A DNA stretch of 42,405 nucleotides from Streptomyces longispororuber (GTDB lineage Bacteria; Actinomycetota; Actinomycetes; Streptomycetales; Streptomycetaceae): contig NZ_JAMOLN010000072.1 in NCBI RefSeq assembly GCF_024448165.1, forward strand, positions 1 to 42,405. Reading direction: 5' to 3'. Positions 15,544 to 22,773 of this stretch are shown here, piece by piece. Numbering within the stretch: the stretch's first letter is position 1; each line of letters starts with the position of its first letter. The position numbers and the translations under genes were made by a program. Below the pieces are notes generated by a model, which made no database searches, was not told the DNA's origin, and saw only the letters and a program-made list of their open reading frames with translations.

Positions 15544-16500
15544 GTGGGCGCAGGACGGCAGGTTCGACGCGGGCCGGGGGGAGTTCCGGGGCCGGTGATC
15601 GCCGTGGGCGTCGTCGTGGTCCTCGCCGTCACCGCCCTGGCGCTGCGGCCCGCCGACGACCTGCTGCACTCCGGCAAGGGGCCGCTCGGCCGCTGGGGCA
15701 TCGTCGCCATCGCGCTCACCGTGGCCTGGGTCGCGGGGGTCATGTTCGCCACGGAGCGGCTCCGCCGGCGGATCCGCGGCGCGGCGTCCGACGCGTCGCC
15801 GCGCGCGCAGCGGCTGCGGCAGGCCGCCGTCCCCGCGCTGGTCGCGGGCCCGGCCGTGCTCGGCGTACTCGCCCTGGTCCTGCACCACTTCACGCACCGG
15901 CCCAGCACCCCGTCCCCTACCGACCCGCCGCCCCAGGCCCCGTCGCCGCCCGACATCGAGCGGCAGACACCGCCCGTCGGTGCGGACGGCCACGGCTCCG
16001 GCCTTCCGCTGTACGTCCTGCTCGGCCTGGTGGCCGCCGCCGCGCTCGTGCTGCTCGTCCTGGTCGTGGTCCGGCGGCTGTGGCGGCACGGGCTGCCCGT
16101 GCCGTCGCTGCCCGCCGTCGCCGGCGAGGACGAGGACCGCGAGCTGCTGCTGTCCGCGATCCGGTCGGGCCGCCGCGCGCTGGACGACGGCGCCGACGCG
16201 CGGGCCGCCGTGATCGCCTGTTACGCCGCGATGGAGGACGCCCTCGCCGCGTCCGGCGTGGACCGGCGCGCCTCCGACAGCCCCGCCGACCTGCTGACGC
16301 GCGCCACCCGCGCGGGCCTCGCGGCAGGACCGGCGGCGCCCCGGCTGACCACGCTGTTCCGGGAGGCGCGCTACTCCTCCCACCCGATGGACGACACCCA
16401 GCGCACGGCCGCGGCCGACGCGCTGGAGGAGATCGCGGCGGCCCTGGAGGAACACCGGGCCGTTCCAGAGGCGCACCAGGAGCGGGAGGCCACCACATGA
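15544..16500 (+). CDS. DUF4129-containing membrane protein
   Basis: 318 residues from a GTG at 15544, chosen because GGGGGAGG stands just before it; an ATG at 15526 in the same frame lacks a ribosome-binding site. Membrane segments lie near residues 17-34, 50-68, 95-112 and 155-175, the last two separated by a Pro-rich loop (PSTPSPTDPPPQAPSPPD). The C-terminal cytoplasmic part (DDGADARAAVIACYAAMEDALAASGVDRRASDSPADLL, then LTTLFREARYSSHPM) is the DUF4129 domain. Such proteins occur in operons with MoxR ATPases and DUF58 proteins. The exact role is unknown; an association with envelope or protease-like assemblies is inferred. Confidence 0.82.
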   Translation: MGAGRQVRRGPGGVPGPVIAVGVVVVLAVTALALRPADDLLHSGKGPLGRWGIVAIALTVAWVAGVMFATERLRRRIRGAASDASPRAQRLRQAAVPALVAGPAVLGVLALVLHHFTHRPSTPSPTDPPPQAPSPPDIERQTPPVGADGHGSGLPLYVLLGLVAAAALVLLVLVVVRRLWRHGLPVPSLPAVAGEDEDRELLLSAIRSGRRALDDGADARAAVIACYAAMEDALAASGVDRRASDSPADLLTRATRAGLAAGPAAPRLTTLFREARYSSHPMDDTQRTAAADALEEIAAALEEHRAVPEAHQEREATT

Positions 16501-17084
16501 GCCCGCTCCCCGACCGCCGCGGCAGCACCGGCCGCCGCCCTCTGACGTCACGTCAGATCGGGCTGCTGCTGGGCTCCGTCGGCAGTTCCGCCGCCCTCCT
16601 CGTGCTGCTCGTCGACGGGGCCGTCGCCGCGGGCGCCGTCCTCGCCGTGCTCTTCGCGGCCGGTCTGCTGCTCGTCCGGTACGTCGTGGGCGCCGGGTCC
16701 CTGGACTCCGGGCACCGGGACGAGGTGCGGCTGCTGCGGACGCGGGCGCCGGGCATGGGCGAGTGGCGGCGCAATGTGCGAACGGCAGCGGGACCCGACG
16801 GCGCCCTCTACTACCGGGCCGTGCTCCGCCCCGAGCTGCGCCGCCTGTTCGCCGCCGCGCTCGCCGAGCACCATCACGTCTCCCTCGACCACCAGCCGGA
16901 GCGCGCCGCGGAGTTGATCGGGGCCGACCTGTGGCCGTGGCTCGGCCACGACACTCCCGGGACGGGGCCCGACGGCGACGTCCCGGTGCCGGTGCTGCGC
17001 GCCCTCGTCGACCGTCTGGAGGCGCTGGGCGTGCCCCGCGCCCGTACCCCTGGCCCTCGCACCCGTAAGGAAGAGCAGACGTGA
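16497..17084 (+). CDS. conserved membrane protein of the MoxR operon
   Basis: 195 residues. ATG 16497 overlaps the previous stop by 4 bases (ATGA). There are two adjacent hydrophobic segments (residues ~21-40 and 42-62), then a soluble part (RDEVRLLRTRAPGMGEWRRNVRTAAGPDGALYYRAVLRPELRRLFAAALAEHHHV). I do not recognise a characterised family. The fixed position between DUF4129 and MoxR genes suggests a structural partner in the same complex. Confidence 0.72.
   Translation: MSPLPDRRGSTGRRPLTSRQIGLLLGSVGSSAALLVLLVDGAVAAGAVLAVLFAAGLLLVRYVVGAGSLDSGHRDEVRLLRTRAPGMGEWRRNVRTAAGPDGALYYRAVLRPELRRLFAAALAEHHHVSLDHQPERAAELIGADLWPWLGHDTPGTGPDGDVPVPVLRALVDRLEALGVPRARTPGPRTRKEEQT
16541..16557. repeat. 17-bp palindrome inside coding sequence
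   Basis: TCTGACGTCACGTCAGA is a perfect dyad around a central C, in codons ~15-21 of the membrane-protein gene. It resembles a TGACGTCA-type regulator site but lies inside the operon. Function is uncertain. Confidence 0.4.
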
Positions 17085-18109
17085 CCAGCCCCACCAAGCC
17101 CGAGGCACCCACAGCCCAGTCCGGGACGGCCCGGCCCCGGACGGCGCAGCAGGTCGGCGACGAGGTGTCCGCCGTGCTGCGCGAGATCGGCCGCGCCGTC
17201 GTGGGCAAGAAGGACGCCCTCGACCTCGTGATGCTGGGCGTCCTGGCCGGCGGACACGTGCTCGTCGAGGACCTGCCGGGGCTCGGCAAGACACTGCTCG
17301 CCCGCTCGTTCGCGACCACGCTGGGCCTGGACTTCCGCCGGATCCAGTTCACGCCCGACCTGCTGCCGTCGGACGTCACCGGGGCCTCGCTGTACGACCG
17401 GCGCAGCGGCGAGATGGTGTTCCACCCGGGCCCGGTCTTCGCGCACCTGCTGCTCGCCGACGAGGTCAACCGGACGCCGCCCAAGACCCAGGCCGCCCTC
17501 CTGGAGGCGATGGCCGAGTCGCAGGTGACGGTCGACGGGGCGACACGGCCGCTGCCGGATCCGTTCATGGTGATCGCGACCGCCAACCCGGTCGAGTACG
17601 AAGGCACGTACTCGCTGCCGGAGGCCCAGCTCGACCGCTTCCAACTACGGGTCCGCATGGGCTACCTGGCGTCGGGCGAGGAGCTGGCCATGCTGCGCGC
17701 CCGGGTCGACCGGGCGGCGCCCGAGGCCGTGCTCGACACCTTGGCGGGGCCCGCGGACGTGGCGGCGTGGCGGGCCGTCGTGGAGCGCGTGGAGATCGAC
17801 GACGACCTGCTGGAGTACGCCGTCGCGCTGGTGGCCGCCACCCGTGAGCATCCGCAGCTCAGCATCGGGGCGTCGCCGCGCGGCGGCCTCGCCCTGGTCC
17901 AGCTGGCGCGCGCCCGCGCCGTGTCCGAAGGCCGCGACTACGTGATCCCGGAGGACCTGAAGGGCCTCGCGGTGCCCGCGCTCGCCCACCGGGTGTCGCT
18001 GCGGCCCGAGTTGTGGGTGCGCGAGGTGTCCACGGACGACGTGCTGCGGGAGATCGTCGGTCAGGTCGGCACCCCGTCGACACGGCGCACCGCGGCCGTG
18101 CCGTCATGA
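17081..18109 (+). CDS. MoxR-family AAA+ ATPase
   Basis: 342 residues from a GTG that overlaps the preceding stop by 4 bases. The AAA+ core contains Walker A EDLPGLGKT (residues 63-71), the MoxR block FRRIQFTPDLLPSDVTG, Walker B LLLADEVNR (123-131) and sensor region MVIATANPVEYEGTYSLPEAQLDRF. MoxR ATPases act as chaperones that remodel or activate partner proteins, often ones with von Willebrand A-like domains. The neighbouring DUF58 protein is the likely client. Confidence 0.92.
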   Translation: MTSPTKPEAPTAQSGTARPRTAQQVGDEVSAVLREIGRAVVGKKDALDLVMLGVLAGGHVLVEDLPGLGKTLLARSFATTLGLDFRRIQFTPDLLPSDVTGASLYDRRSGEMVFHPGPVFAHLLLADEVNRTPPKTQAALLEAMAESQVTVDGATRPLPDPFMVIATANPVEYEGTYSLPEAQLDRFQLRVRMGYLASGEELAMLRARVDRAAPEAVLDTLAGPADVAAWRAVVERVEIDDDLLEYAVALVAATREHPQLSIGASPRGGLALVQLARARAVSEGRDYVIPEDLKGLAVPALAHRVSLRPELWVREVSTDDVLREIVGQVGTPSTRRTAAVPS

Positions 18110-19440
18110 CCGGCGGGCCGCGGCGGCCCACCGCTGCCGTACGGCGCGCCCTGGAGGGCCGCACCGGTCCCGGGCAGCCGCCGTCCGCGCCACCGTCGGG
18201 CCCGCGGCCGGGCGAGCGGGCGCTGCGGCTGCTGACCGTGGCGGTCGTCGCGCTGGTGGCCGCGCTGCTCACCGGGCAGGCGTGGCTGCTCGCGCTCGCG
18301 GCGGGGCCGCTCGTCCTCCTCGCTCTGGCGCTGCCGCGCACGTACGCCACGCGCGTCGAGACGTCCGTGACCGTCGAGCCGCGGCGCTGCTTCGAGGGCG
18401 ACACCGTCACCGTCCGCGTCACCGTCGCCCACGACGGCGGCGACGTCCGGCTCGACCCCGGTGTCACGCTCGGCCCCGGCGTCCGCCTCGACGACGTCCT
18501 CGTCGGCCGCTCCACGGTCACGCTGCGCCACACGGCGCTGCGCTGGGGCCGGTGGTCGCTCGGCCCGGTCGACCTCGACGTGTACGACGCCGGGGGCACG
18601 GTCCGTCGCGGCGTGCGGGTCGAGGTGCCGGACGTGTCCGTGTTCCCGTACGCCGGGCAGGCCCGGTTCACCCCGATCCCGGTCAGGCTGCCGCAGCGGC
18701 TCGGTGAGCACGCGGCGTTGCAGGCGGGCGAAGGGGTCGAGGTCATCGGCGTGCGGCAGTGGGAGCCCGGCGAGCGGCAGCGGCGGATCCACTGGCCGTC
18801 GACGACGCGCCGCGGCGCCGTGCACCTGCACCGGTTCGCGGCCGAGCGGGCCGTCGACACGGTGCTGCTGCTCGACGCGTTCGGTGACGTCGTCGACCCG
18901 GCGACCGGGGTGTCGTCACTGGACGAGACGGTGCGCGCGGCGGCCGGTCTGGCCCGCGCCTATCTGCGCACGCACGACCGGGTCGGCGTCGTCTCGGCCG
19001 GCGGCACGACGCGCTGGTTGCAGCCGTCGACCGGGGACGCCGCGTTCTACCGGATCGTGGAGAGCGTCCTCGACGTGCGCAGGGACCGCGGTTTCGACGC
19101 GCCGGGTCTGGAGCGGGTGCCGCCGCCCGCCCTGCCCGAGGGCGCGCTCGTCTACGTCTTCACCCCGCTGAGCGACGCCCGGGTCCTGAAGGTGCTGCGC
19201 GATCTCCAGGGCCGGGGCAGGCGACCGGTCGTCGTGGAGATCCCGAGCGGCGACCCGGAGGTCGAACCGGGCGACGCGGCGGGCGAGTTGGGGCTGCGCC
19301 TGTGGCACGCGGACCGGGCCGCGATGCGGTTCGCCCTGCGCGACAGCGGGGTGCCGGTGCTGCGGCACACCCCGGGCGAGTCGCTGGACCTGGCGCTCGC
19401 TCCGCTGCTGTCGGGGCGGGTCGGGGGGCGGCCGCGATGA
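18106..19440 (+). CDS. DUF58 domain protein
   Basis: 444 residues; ATG 18106 overlaps the MoxR stop by 4 bases. Two hydrophobic stretches near residues 43-80 anchor it to the membrane. The DUF58 signature is GVRQWEPGERQRRIHWPSTTRRG (around residues 213-235), followed by a VWA-like region (VDTVLLLDAFGDVVDPATG). It is probably the partner of the MoxR ATPase encoded immediately upstream. Confidence 0.88.
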   Translation: MTGGPRRPTAAVRRALEGRTGPGQPPSAPPSGPRPGERALRLLTVAVVALVAALLTGQAWLLALAAGPLVLLALALPRTYATRVETSVTVEPRRCFEGDTVTVRVTVAHDGGDVRLDPGVTLGPGVRLDDVLVGRSTVTLRHTALRWGRWSLGPVDLDVYDAGGTVRRGVRVEVPDVSVFPYAGQARFTPIPVRLPQRLGEHAALQAGEGVEVIGVRQWEPGERQRRIHWPSTTRRGAVHLHRFAAERAVDTVLLLDAFGDVVDPATGVSSLDETVRAAAGLARAYLRTHDRVGVVSAGGTTRWLQPSTGDAAFYRIVESVLDVRRDRGFDAPGLERVPPPALPEGALVYVFTPLSDARVLKVLRDLQGRGRRPVVVEIPSGDPEVEPGDAAGELGLRLWHADRAAMRFALRDSGVPVLRHTPGESLDLALAPLLSGRVGGRPR

Positions 19441-20015
19441 CCCTCACCGGACGGCCGGCCGCGGTGGGCGTGACCTGGCGCGAACTGATCCGCCACTGGG
19501 CCGGGACGGTGCCCGTGCGGATGCTCGGGGCCGGGCTCGTGGTGCTGGCGTACCGGCCGTGGGAGGGCGTGCGGGGGGTGTTCGACGTGACGCTGTTCGG
19601 CGGCGTGGTGGCCTTCGCGCTGTGGGCGGCGCCGGGCGTGGACCGGCGGCCGGCCGTGGCCTCGTCCCGCTGGTCGCACCGGCTCGCCCTGCACCGGACG
19701 ACCGTGCTGGCGGCCGGGTCCGTGGCGCTCGCCGCGCTCGGTGACCCGCCGCAGTGGCAGGCCGGCTGTCTGGCGGTGCTGCTGGTCGGGTATCTCACGG
19801 CGAGCGACGCCTGGTCCCTGGGCCCCACCGCGACCCGCTCCCGGCGCCGCACCTGGCTCGAAGCGCTCGCGGCGTGCGCGGGAGCGGGCGTCGTGCTGCT
19901 CGCGGCGGCGCCGGACGTACCGGAGTCGGGGTTCGGGCGGCCACTGGCGGCACTGGTTCTCGCGGCGGCGGCGACCGGGGCGACGCTCGCCGCACGCCGG
20001 AGCCTCGCCCCGTAG
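19437..20015 (+). CDS. hypothetical membrane protein, last gene of the MoxR operon
   Basis: 192 residues; ATG 19437 overlaps the DUF58 stop by 4 bases. Hydrophobic segments near residues 27-41, 50-64, 88-101, 106-121, 140-155 and 170-186 indicate a small polytopic membrane protein. I recognise no family and no catalytic motif. Tight coupling to the upstream genes argues that it belongs to the same membrane assembly. Confidence 0.7.
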   Translation: MTLTGRPAAVGVTWRELIRHWAGTVPVRMLGAGLVVLAYRPWEGVRGVFDVTLFGGVVAFALWAAPGVDRRPAVASSRWSHRLALHRTTVLAAGSVALAALGDPPQWQAGCLAVLLVGYLTASDAWSLGPTATRSRRRTWLEALAACAGAGVVLLAAAPDVPESGFGRPLAALVLAAAATGATLAARRSLAP

Positions 20016-20020
20016 GGGTT

Positions 20021-20089
20021 GTCCGGCGGGTGCGGCCGGACCCGGGGGGACGCCTCGCGGCGCCCGGCTGGGGCGGGGCGACCGCCCCG
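20021..20089. terminator. two hairpins in the convergent gap after the MoxR operon
   Basis: GTCCGGC (20021-20027) pairs with GCCGGAC (20035-20041), and CGGGGC (20074-20079) with GCCCCG (20084-20089). They lie between the operon stop and the stop of the convergent GPP34 gene. Neither has a T run, so the terminator function is inferred from position. Confidence 0.45.
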
Positions 20090-20102
20090 GCCCTGCCTCC
20101 GG

Positions 20103-20771
20103 TCAGCCGCCCCCGCCCGACGAGCGTGCCGCCTCCGCCGACCGCACGGCCGCTTCGAGGGCCTTGCGGACCGGCGGCAGGTGCGGGCCCGCCCGGACGG
20201 CGAGGGCGTCCAGGCGGGCGGCGTGCCGACGCCGGTCACGGCCGGGGACGAGGCCGCGCAGATGGCCCGCGGCGGCCAGCACCACCAGGGTGGCGTCGTC
20301 ACGCGGCACCGCGTCCGGCGGCGCCGTACCGGTGAGCGCGCCGAGGGCCTCGGCGCGCAGCACCTCCACGTATCCGGCCCGCAGCAGCGTGTAGCGGGTG
20401 CCGGGGAAGACGCCGAGGACCCGGCGGCGCTCGGCCCGCAGGTACCCGTCGTCGGCGAGTCCGCGGCGCACCGTGTCGTGGGTGGAGCGGGCCCGGTGGG
20501 TGATCCAGCCGCGCCACTTCCGGGGTCTGGACTCCTCGATGAGCTCCATCAGTTCGTCGGCGGCGGGGACGCCGGTGCGGGCGCCGAGCACGGGGGTCAC
20601 GATGCCGTCGACCTCGTGGACCAGTTCGCGCTCGGCGAGTTCCGCGAGGACGGCCGCGCGGACCGCGAGGTGCAGGTCGGTGGCGCCCGCGACCCGGTCC
20701 TTGCCGGTGTCGTAGGCCAGGAGGAGGAGGCGGGCGGGCACGGTGAGGGAGCCATGGGGCACGTACCGCAC
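20103..20771 (-). CDS. GPP34 (Golgi phosphoprotein 3-like) family protein
   Basis: 222 residues from a GTG at 20771; a second in-frame GTG at 20762 is an equally reasonable start. The fold signature is present: LTVPARLLLLAYDTGKDRV at the N-terminus, then LHLAVRAAVLAELAERELV and the later WITHRARSTHDTVRRGLADDGYLRAERRRVLGVFPGTRYTLL. The GPP34 fold binds phosphoinositides in eukaryotes; in Streptomyces the numerous paralogues have no established function. It is divergent from the ABC-F gene, whose -35 lies only about 10 bases upstream of this start, so the two promoters are crowded together. Confidence 0.85.
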   Translation of the reverse strand: MRYVPHGSLTVPARLLLLAYDTGKDRVAGATDLHLAVRAAVLAELAERELVHEVDGIVTPVLGARTGVPAADELMELIEESRPRKWRGWITHRARSTHDTVRRGLADDGYLRAERRRVLGVFPGTRYTLLRAGYVEVLRAEALGALTGTAPPDAVPRDDATLVVLAAAGHLRGLVPGRDRRRHAARLDALAVRAGPHLPPVRKALEAAVRSAEAARSSGGGG

Positions 20772-20781
20772 GATAATTCGT

Positions 20782-20811
20782 TGACGGCGTCCGACACAGG
20801 GCCTTACGGTG
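20782..20811 (+). promoter_or_regulatory. promoter of the ABC-F leader transcript
   Basis: TTGACG (20782-20787), 18 bases, TACGGT (20806-20811): a strong match to the HrdB-type vegetative consensus of Streptomyces. Transcription should begin near 20818, giving an untranslated leader of about 250 bases before the ABC-F ATG at 21067. Confidence 0.75.
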
Positions 20812-20881
20812 TAGAAGGTTCTGTTGCCGTCGAACGGAGAAGGACGTTGAAGGTCTGAGGTCGCGAGACACCGCGCATGTC

Positions 20882-20947
20882 ATGCGGCGCACGCCTGTGT
20901 TCTGTCCAGGCCGTGCTGTTCGCCGCCCCGTGCATGTCGCCGTGTGA
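20882..20947 (+). CDS. candidate leader peptide (21 codons) of the ABC-F gene
   Basis: ATG 20882 opens a 21-residue peptide beginning MRRTPVFCPG and ending RPVHVAV, TGA at 20945-20947, seven bases before the terminator hairpin. A second overlapping frame starts at ATG 20877 (28 residues, begins MSCGARLCSV) and its TGA (20961-20963) lies within the hairpin itself. There is also a TTG-AAG-GTC-TGA mini-ORF at 20847 with a strong GGAGAAGG site. Neither ATG has a good Shine-Dalgarno. A short ORF next to a terminator upstream of an antibiotic-resistance ABC-F gene is the known layout of ribosome-mediated attenuation. Confidence 0.5.
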   Translation: MRRTPVFCPGRAVRRPVHVAV

Positions 20948-20953
20948 GACCTC

Positions 20954-20994
20954 GGCCTCCTGAGCCGTCCTCTCCGCCGGAGCAGGCCTTTTTT
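20954..20994 (+). terminator. attenuator terminator in the ABC-F leader
   Basis: GGCCT (20954-20958) pairs with AGGCC (20984-20988), with further pairing possible inside the loop (CTCC/GGAG), followed by six T residues (20989-20994). T runs are rare in this GC-rich DNA. The left arm GGCCTC is also complementary to GAGGCC at 21058-21063, which contains the ABC-F ribosome-binding site, and to AGGCC at 20908-20912 inside the leader ORF, so alternative folds exist. Confidence 0.65.
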
Positions 20995-21066
20995 CGTTGC
21001 CTGTGGCCCGCGGTGTCTCGAACGCGTTGCATCCCACCGCATCCACCGAGCAACCGCGAGGCCCTC

Positions 21067-22698
21067 ATGTCACGATCCCCGAGTTTCCCCCGCTCCCCCG
21101 CGACCTCGATCGCCGTCACCGCCCTCGACTTCACCTGGCCGGACGGCACCGCCGTCTTCGAAGGACTCCAGGTCGCCTTCGGCCCCGGACGCACCGGCCT
21201 GATCGGGCTCAACGGGTCCGGAAAGTCCACCCTGTTGAAGCTGATCGCCGGAGAACTCAAGCCGGCCGACGGCACCGTACGGGTGTCCGGCGAGATCGGC
21301 TGCCTCCCGCAGAACGTCACGCTCGACACCGCGCTGCGCGTCGACGAGGTCCTCGGCATCGCCGCGACCCGGACCGCGCTGCACGCCATCGAGGCGGGTG
21401 ACGTCGGCGAGGAGAACTTCGCCGCGGTCGGCGACGACTGGGACGTCGAGGAACGCGCGATCGCCACGCTCGGCGAACTCGGCCTGGGCCACGTCGACCT
21501 GGACCGCACGATCGGCGAGGTGTCGGGCGGCGAGTCGGTGCTGCTGCGGCTGGCGGCGCTGCTCCTGCGCCGCCCGGACGTCCTGCTGCTCGACGAGCCC
21601 ACCAACAACCTCGACCTGCACGCGCGACAACGGCTGTACGCCGCCGTCGAGAGCTGGTCGGGCGTGATGGTGGTGGTCAGCCACGACCGTGAACTCCTCG
21701 AACGCGTCGACCAGATCGCCGATCTGCGGGGCGGCGAGGTCACCTGGTACGGCGGGACCTACTCGGCGTACGAGAAGGCGCTCGCCGCCGAACAGGAGGC
21801 CGCCGAGCGGATGGTGCGCGTCGCCGAGTCCGACGTGAAGAAGCAGAAGCGCGAACTGACCGAGGCCCAGGTCACGTTGGCGCGGCGCAGGCGCTACGGG
21901 CAGAAGATGTGGGACAGCAAGCGCGAGCCGAAGATCGTGATGGGGGCGCGCAAGCGGGCGGCGCAGGTCTCCGCGGGCAAGCACCGCATCCTGCACGAGG
22001 AGAAGCTGGCCGAGGCGAAGGAGCGGCTGGACGTCGCCGTGGAGGCGGTGCGCGACGACGACGAGATCCGCGTCGACCTGCCGTGCACGGCGGTGCCGCC
22101 GGGCCGGTCCGTCCTGTCGCTGCACAACGTCACGACGGCCTACGGGGCGCGGGTGGCGGGCGAGTTCGAGCTGCGCGGCCCCGAGCGGATCGCGCTGCTC
22201 GGCCGCAACGGCTCGGGCAAGACGACGCTCCTGCGCACCATCGCCGGCGAACTGGCACCGGCCGGGGGCGAGCTGGAGACGCACGTGCCGCTGCGCTTCC
22301 TGCCGCAGCGCCTCGACGTGCTGGACGACCGGCTGAGCGTCGCGGAGAACGTGGCCCGGTTCGCGCCGCAGGCCACGAACAACCGGGTGCGTGCGCGGCT
22401 GGCCCGCTTCCTGTTCAAGGGGGCGCGGGCCGACCAGCCGGCCGGGACGCTGTCGGGCGGCGAGCGGTTCCGGGCGACGCTGGCCGCACTGATGCTCGCG
22501 GAGCCCGCGCCGCAGCTGCTGATGCTGGACGAACCGACGAACAACCTGGACATGGCGAGCGTGGACCAGCTGACGTCGGCCCTGGAGGCGTACGAGGGCG
22601 CGCTGATCGTGGCCAGCCACGACCTGCCGTTCCTGGAGTCGATCGGCGTCACCCGGTGGCTGCACCTGAACGGCGAGCTGAAGGAGGGCGCCGCGTAG
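21067..22698 (+). CDS. ABC-F family ATPase, probable ribosome-protection (antibiotic resistance) type
   Basis: 543 residues from ATG 21067 with GAGG five bases upstream. Two nucleotide-binding domains and no membrane segment. The first has Walker A GLNGSGKST (residues 47-55), signature VSGGE and Walker B VLLLDEPTNNLD. The second has Walker A GRNGSGKTT, signature LSGGE and Walker B LLMLDEPTNNLD. A charged linker (RRRRYGQKMWDSKREPKIVMGARKRAAQ) joins them; in ABC-F proteins this reaches the ribosomal peptidyl transferase centre. The long leader with short ORFs and terminator strongly suggests induction by a ribosome-targeting antibiotic. It could instead be a housekeeping EttA-like factor, but the leader and the neighbouring UvrA-like resistance gene favour resistance. 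Confidence 0.9.
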   Translation: MSRSPSFPRSPATSIAVTALDFTWPDGTAVFEGLQVAFGPGRTGLIGLNGSGKSTLLKLIAGELKPADGTVRVSGEIGCLPQNVTLDTALRVDEVLGIAATRTALHAIEAGDVGEENFAAVGDDWDVEERAIATLGELGLGHVDLDRTIGEVSGGESVLLRLAALLLRRPDVLLLDEPTNNLDLHARQRLYAAVESWSGVMVVVSHDRELLERVDQIADLRGGEVTWYGGTYSAYEKALAAEQEAAERMVRVAESDVKKQKRELTEAQVTLARRRRYGQKMWDSKREPKIVMGARKRAAQVSAGKHRILHEEKLAEAKERLDVAVEAVRDDDEIRVDLPCTAVPPGRSVLSLHNVTTAYGARVAGEFELRGPERIALLGRNGSGKTTLLRTIAGELAPAGGELETHVPLRFLPQRLDVLDDRLSVAENVARFAPQATNNRVRARLARFLFKGARADQPAGTLSGGERFRATLAALMLAEPAPQLLMLDEPTNNLDMASVDQLTSALEAYEGALIVASHDLPFLESIGVTRWLHLNGELKEGAA

Positions 22699-22729
22699 GG
22701 GCGCGGGAAGCGACGAGCAGGGGGCGGAC

Positions 22730-22754
22730 ATACCCGACACTCGGTGTCGGGTAT
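22730..22754. promoter_or_regulatory. perfect 25-bp palindromic operator before the UvrA-like gene
   Basis: Arms ATACCCGACAC (22730-22740) and GTGTCGGGTAT (22744-22754) are exact complements around TCG. It lies 19 bases before the ATG at 22774 and just upstream of a -10-like TAGCGT (22761-22766), where a bound repressor would block initiation. TetR or MarR type binding is likely from the size; no regulator gene is in the window. Confidence 0.7.
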
Positions 22755-22773
22755 CCGTCCTAGCGTCGTCGGC

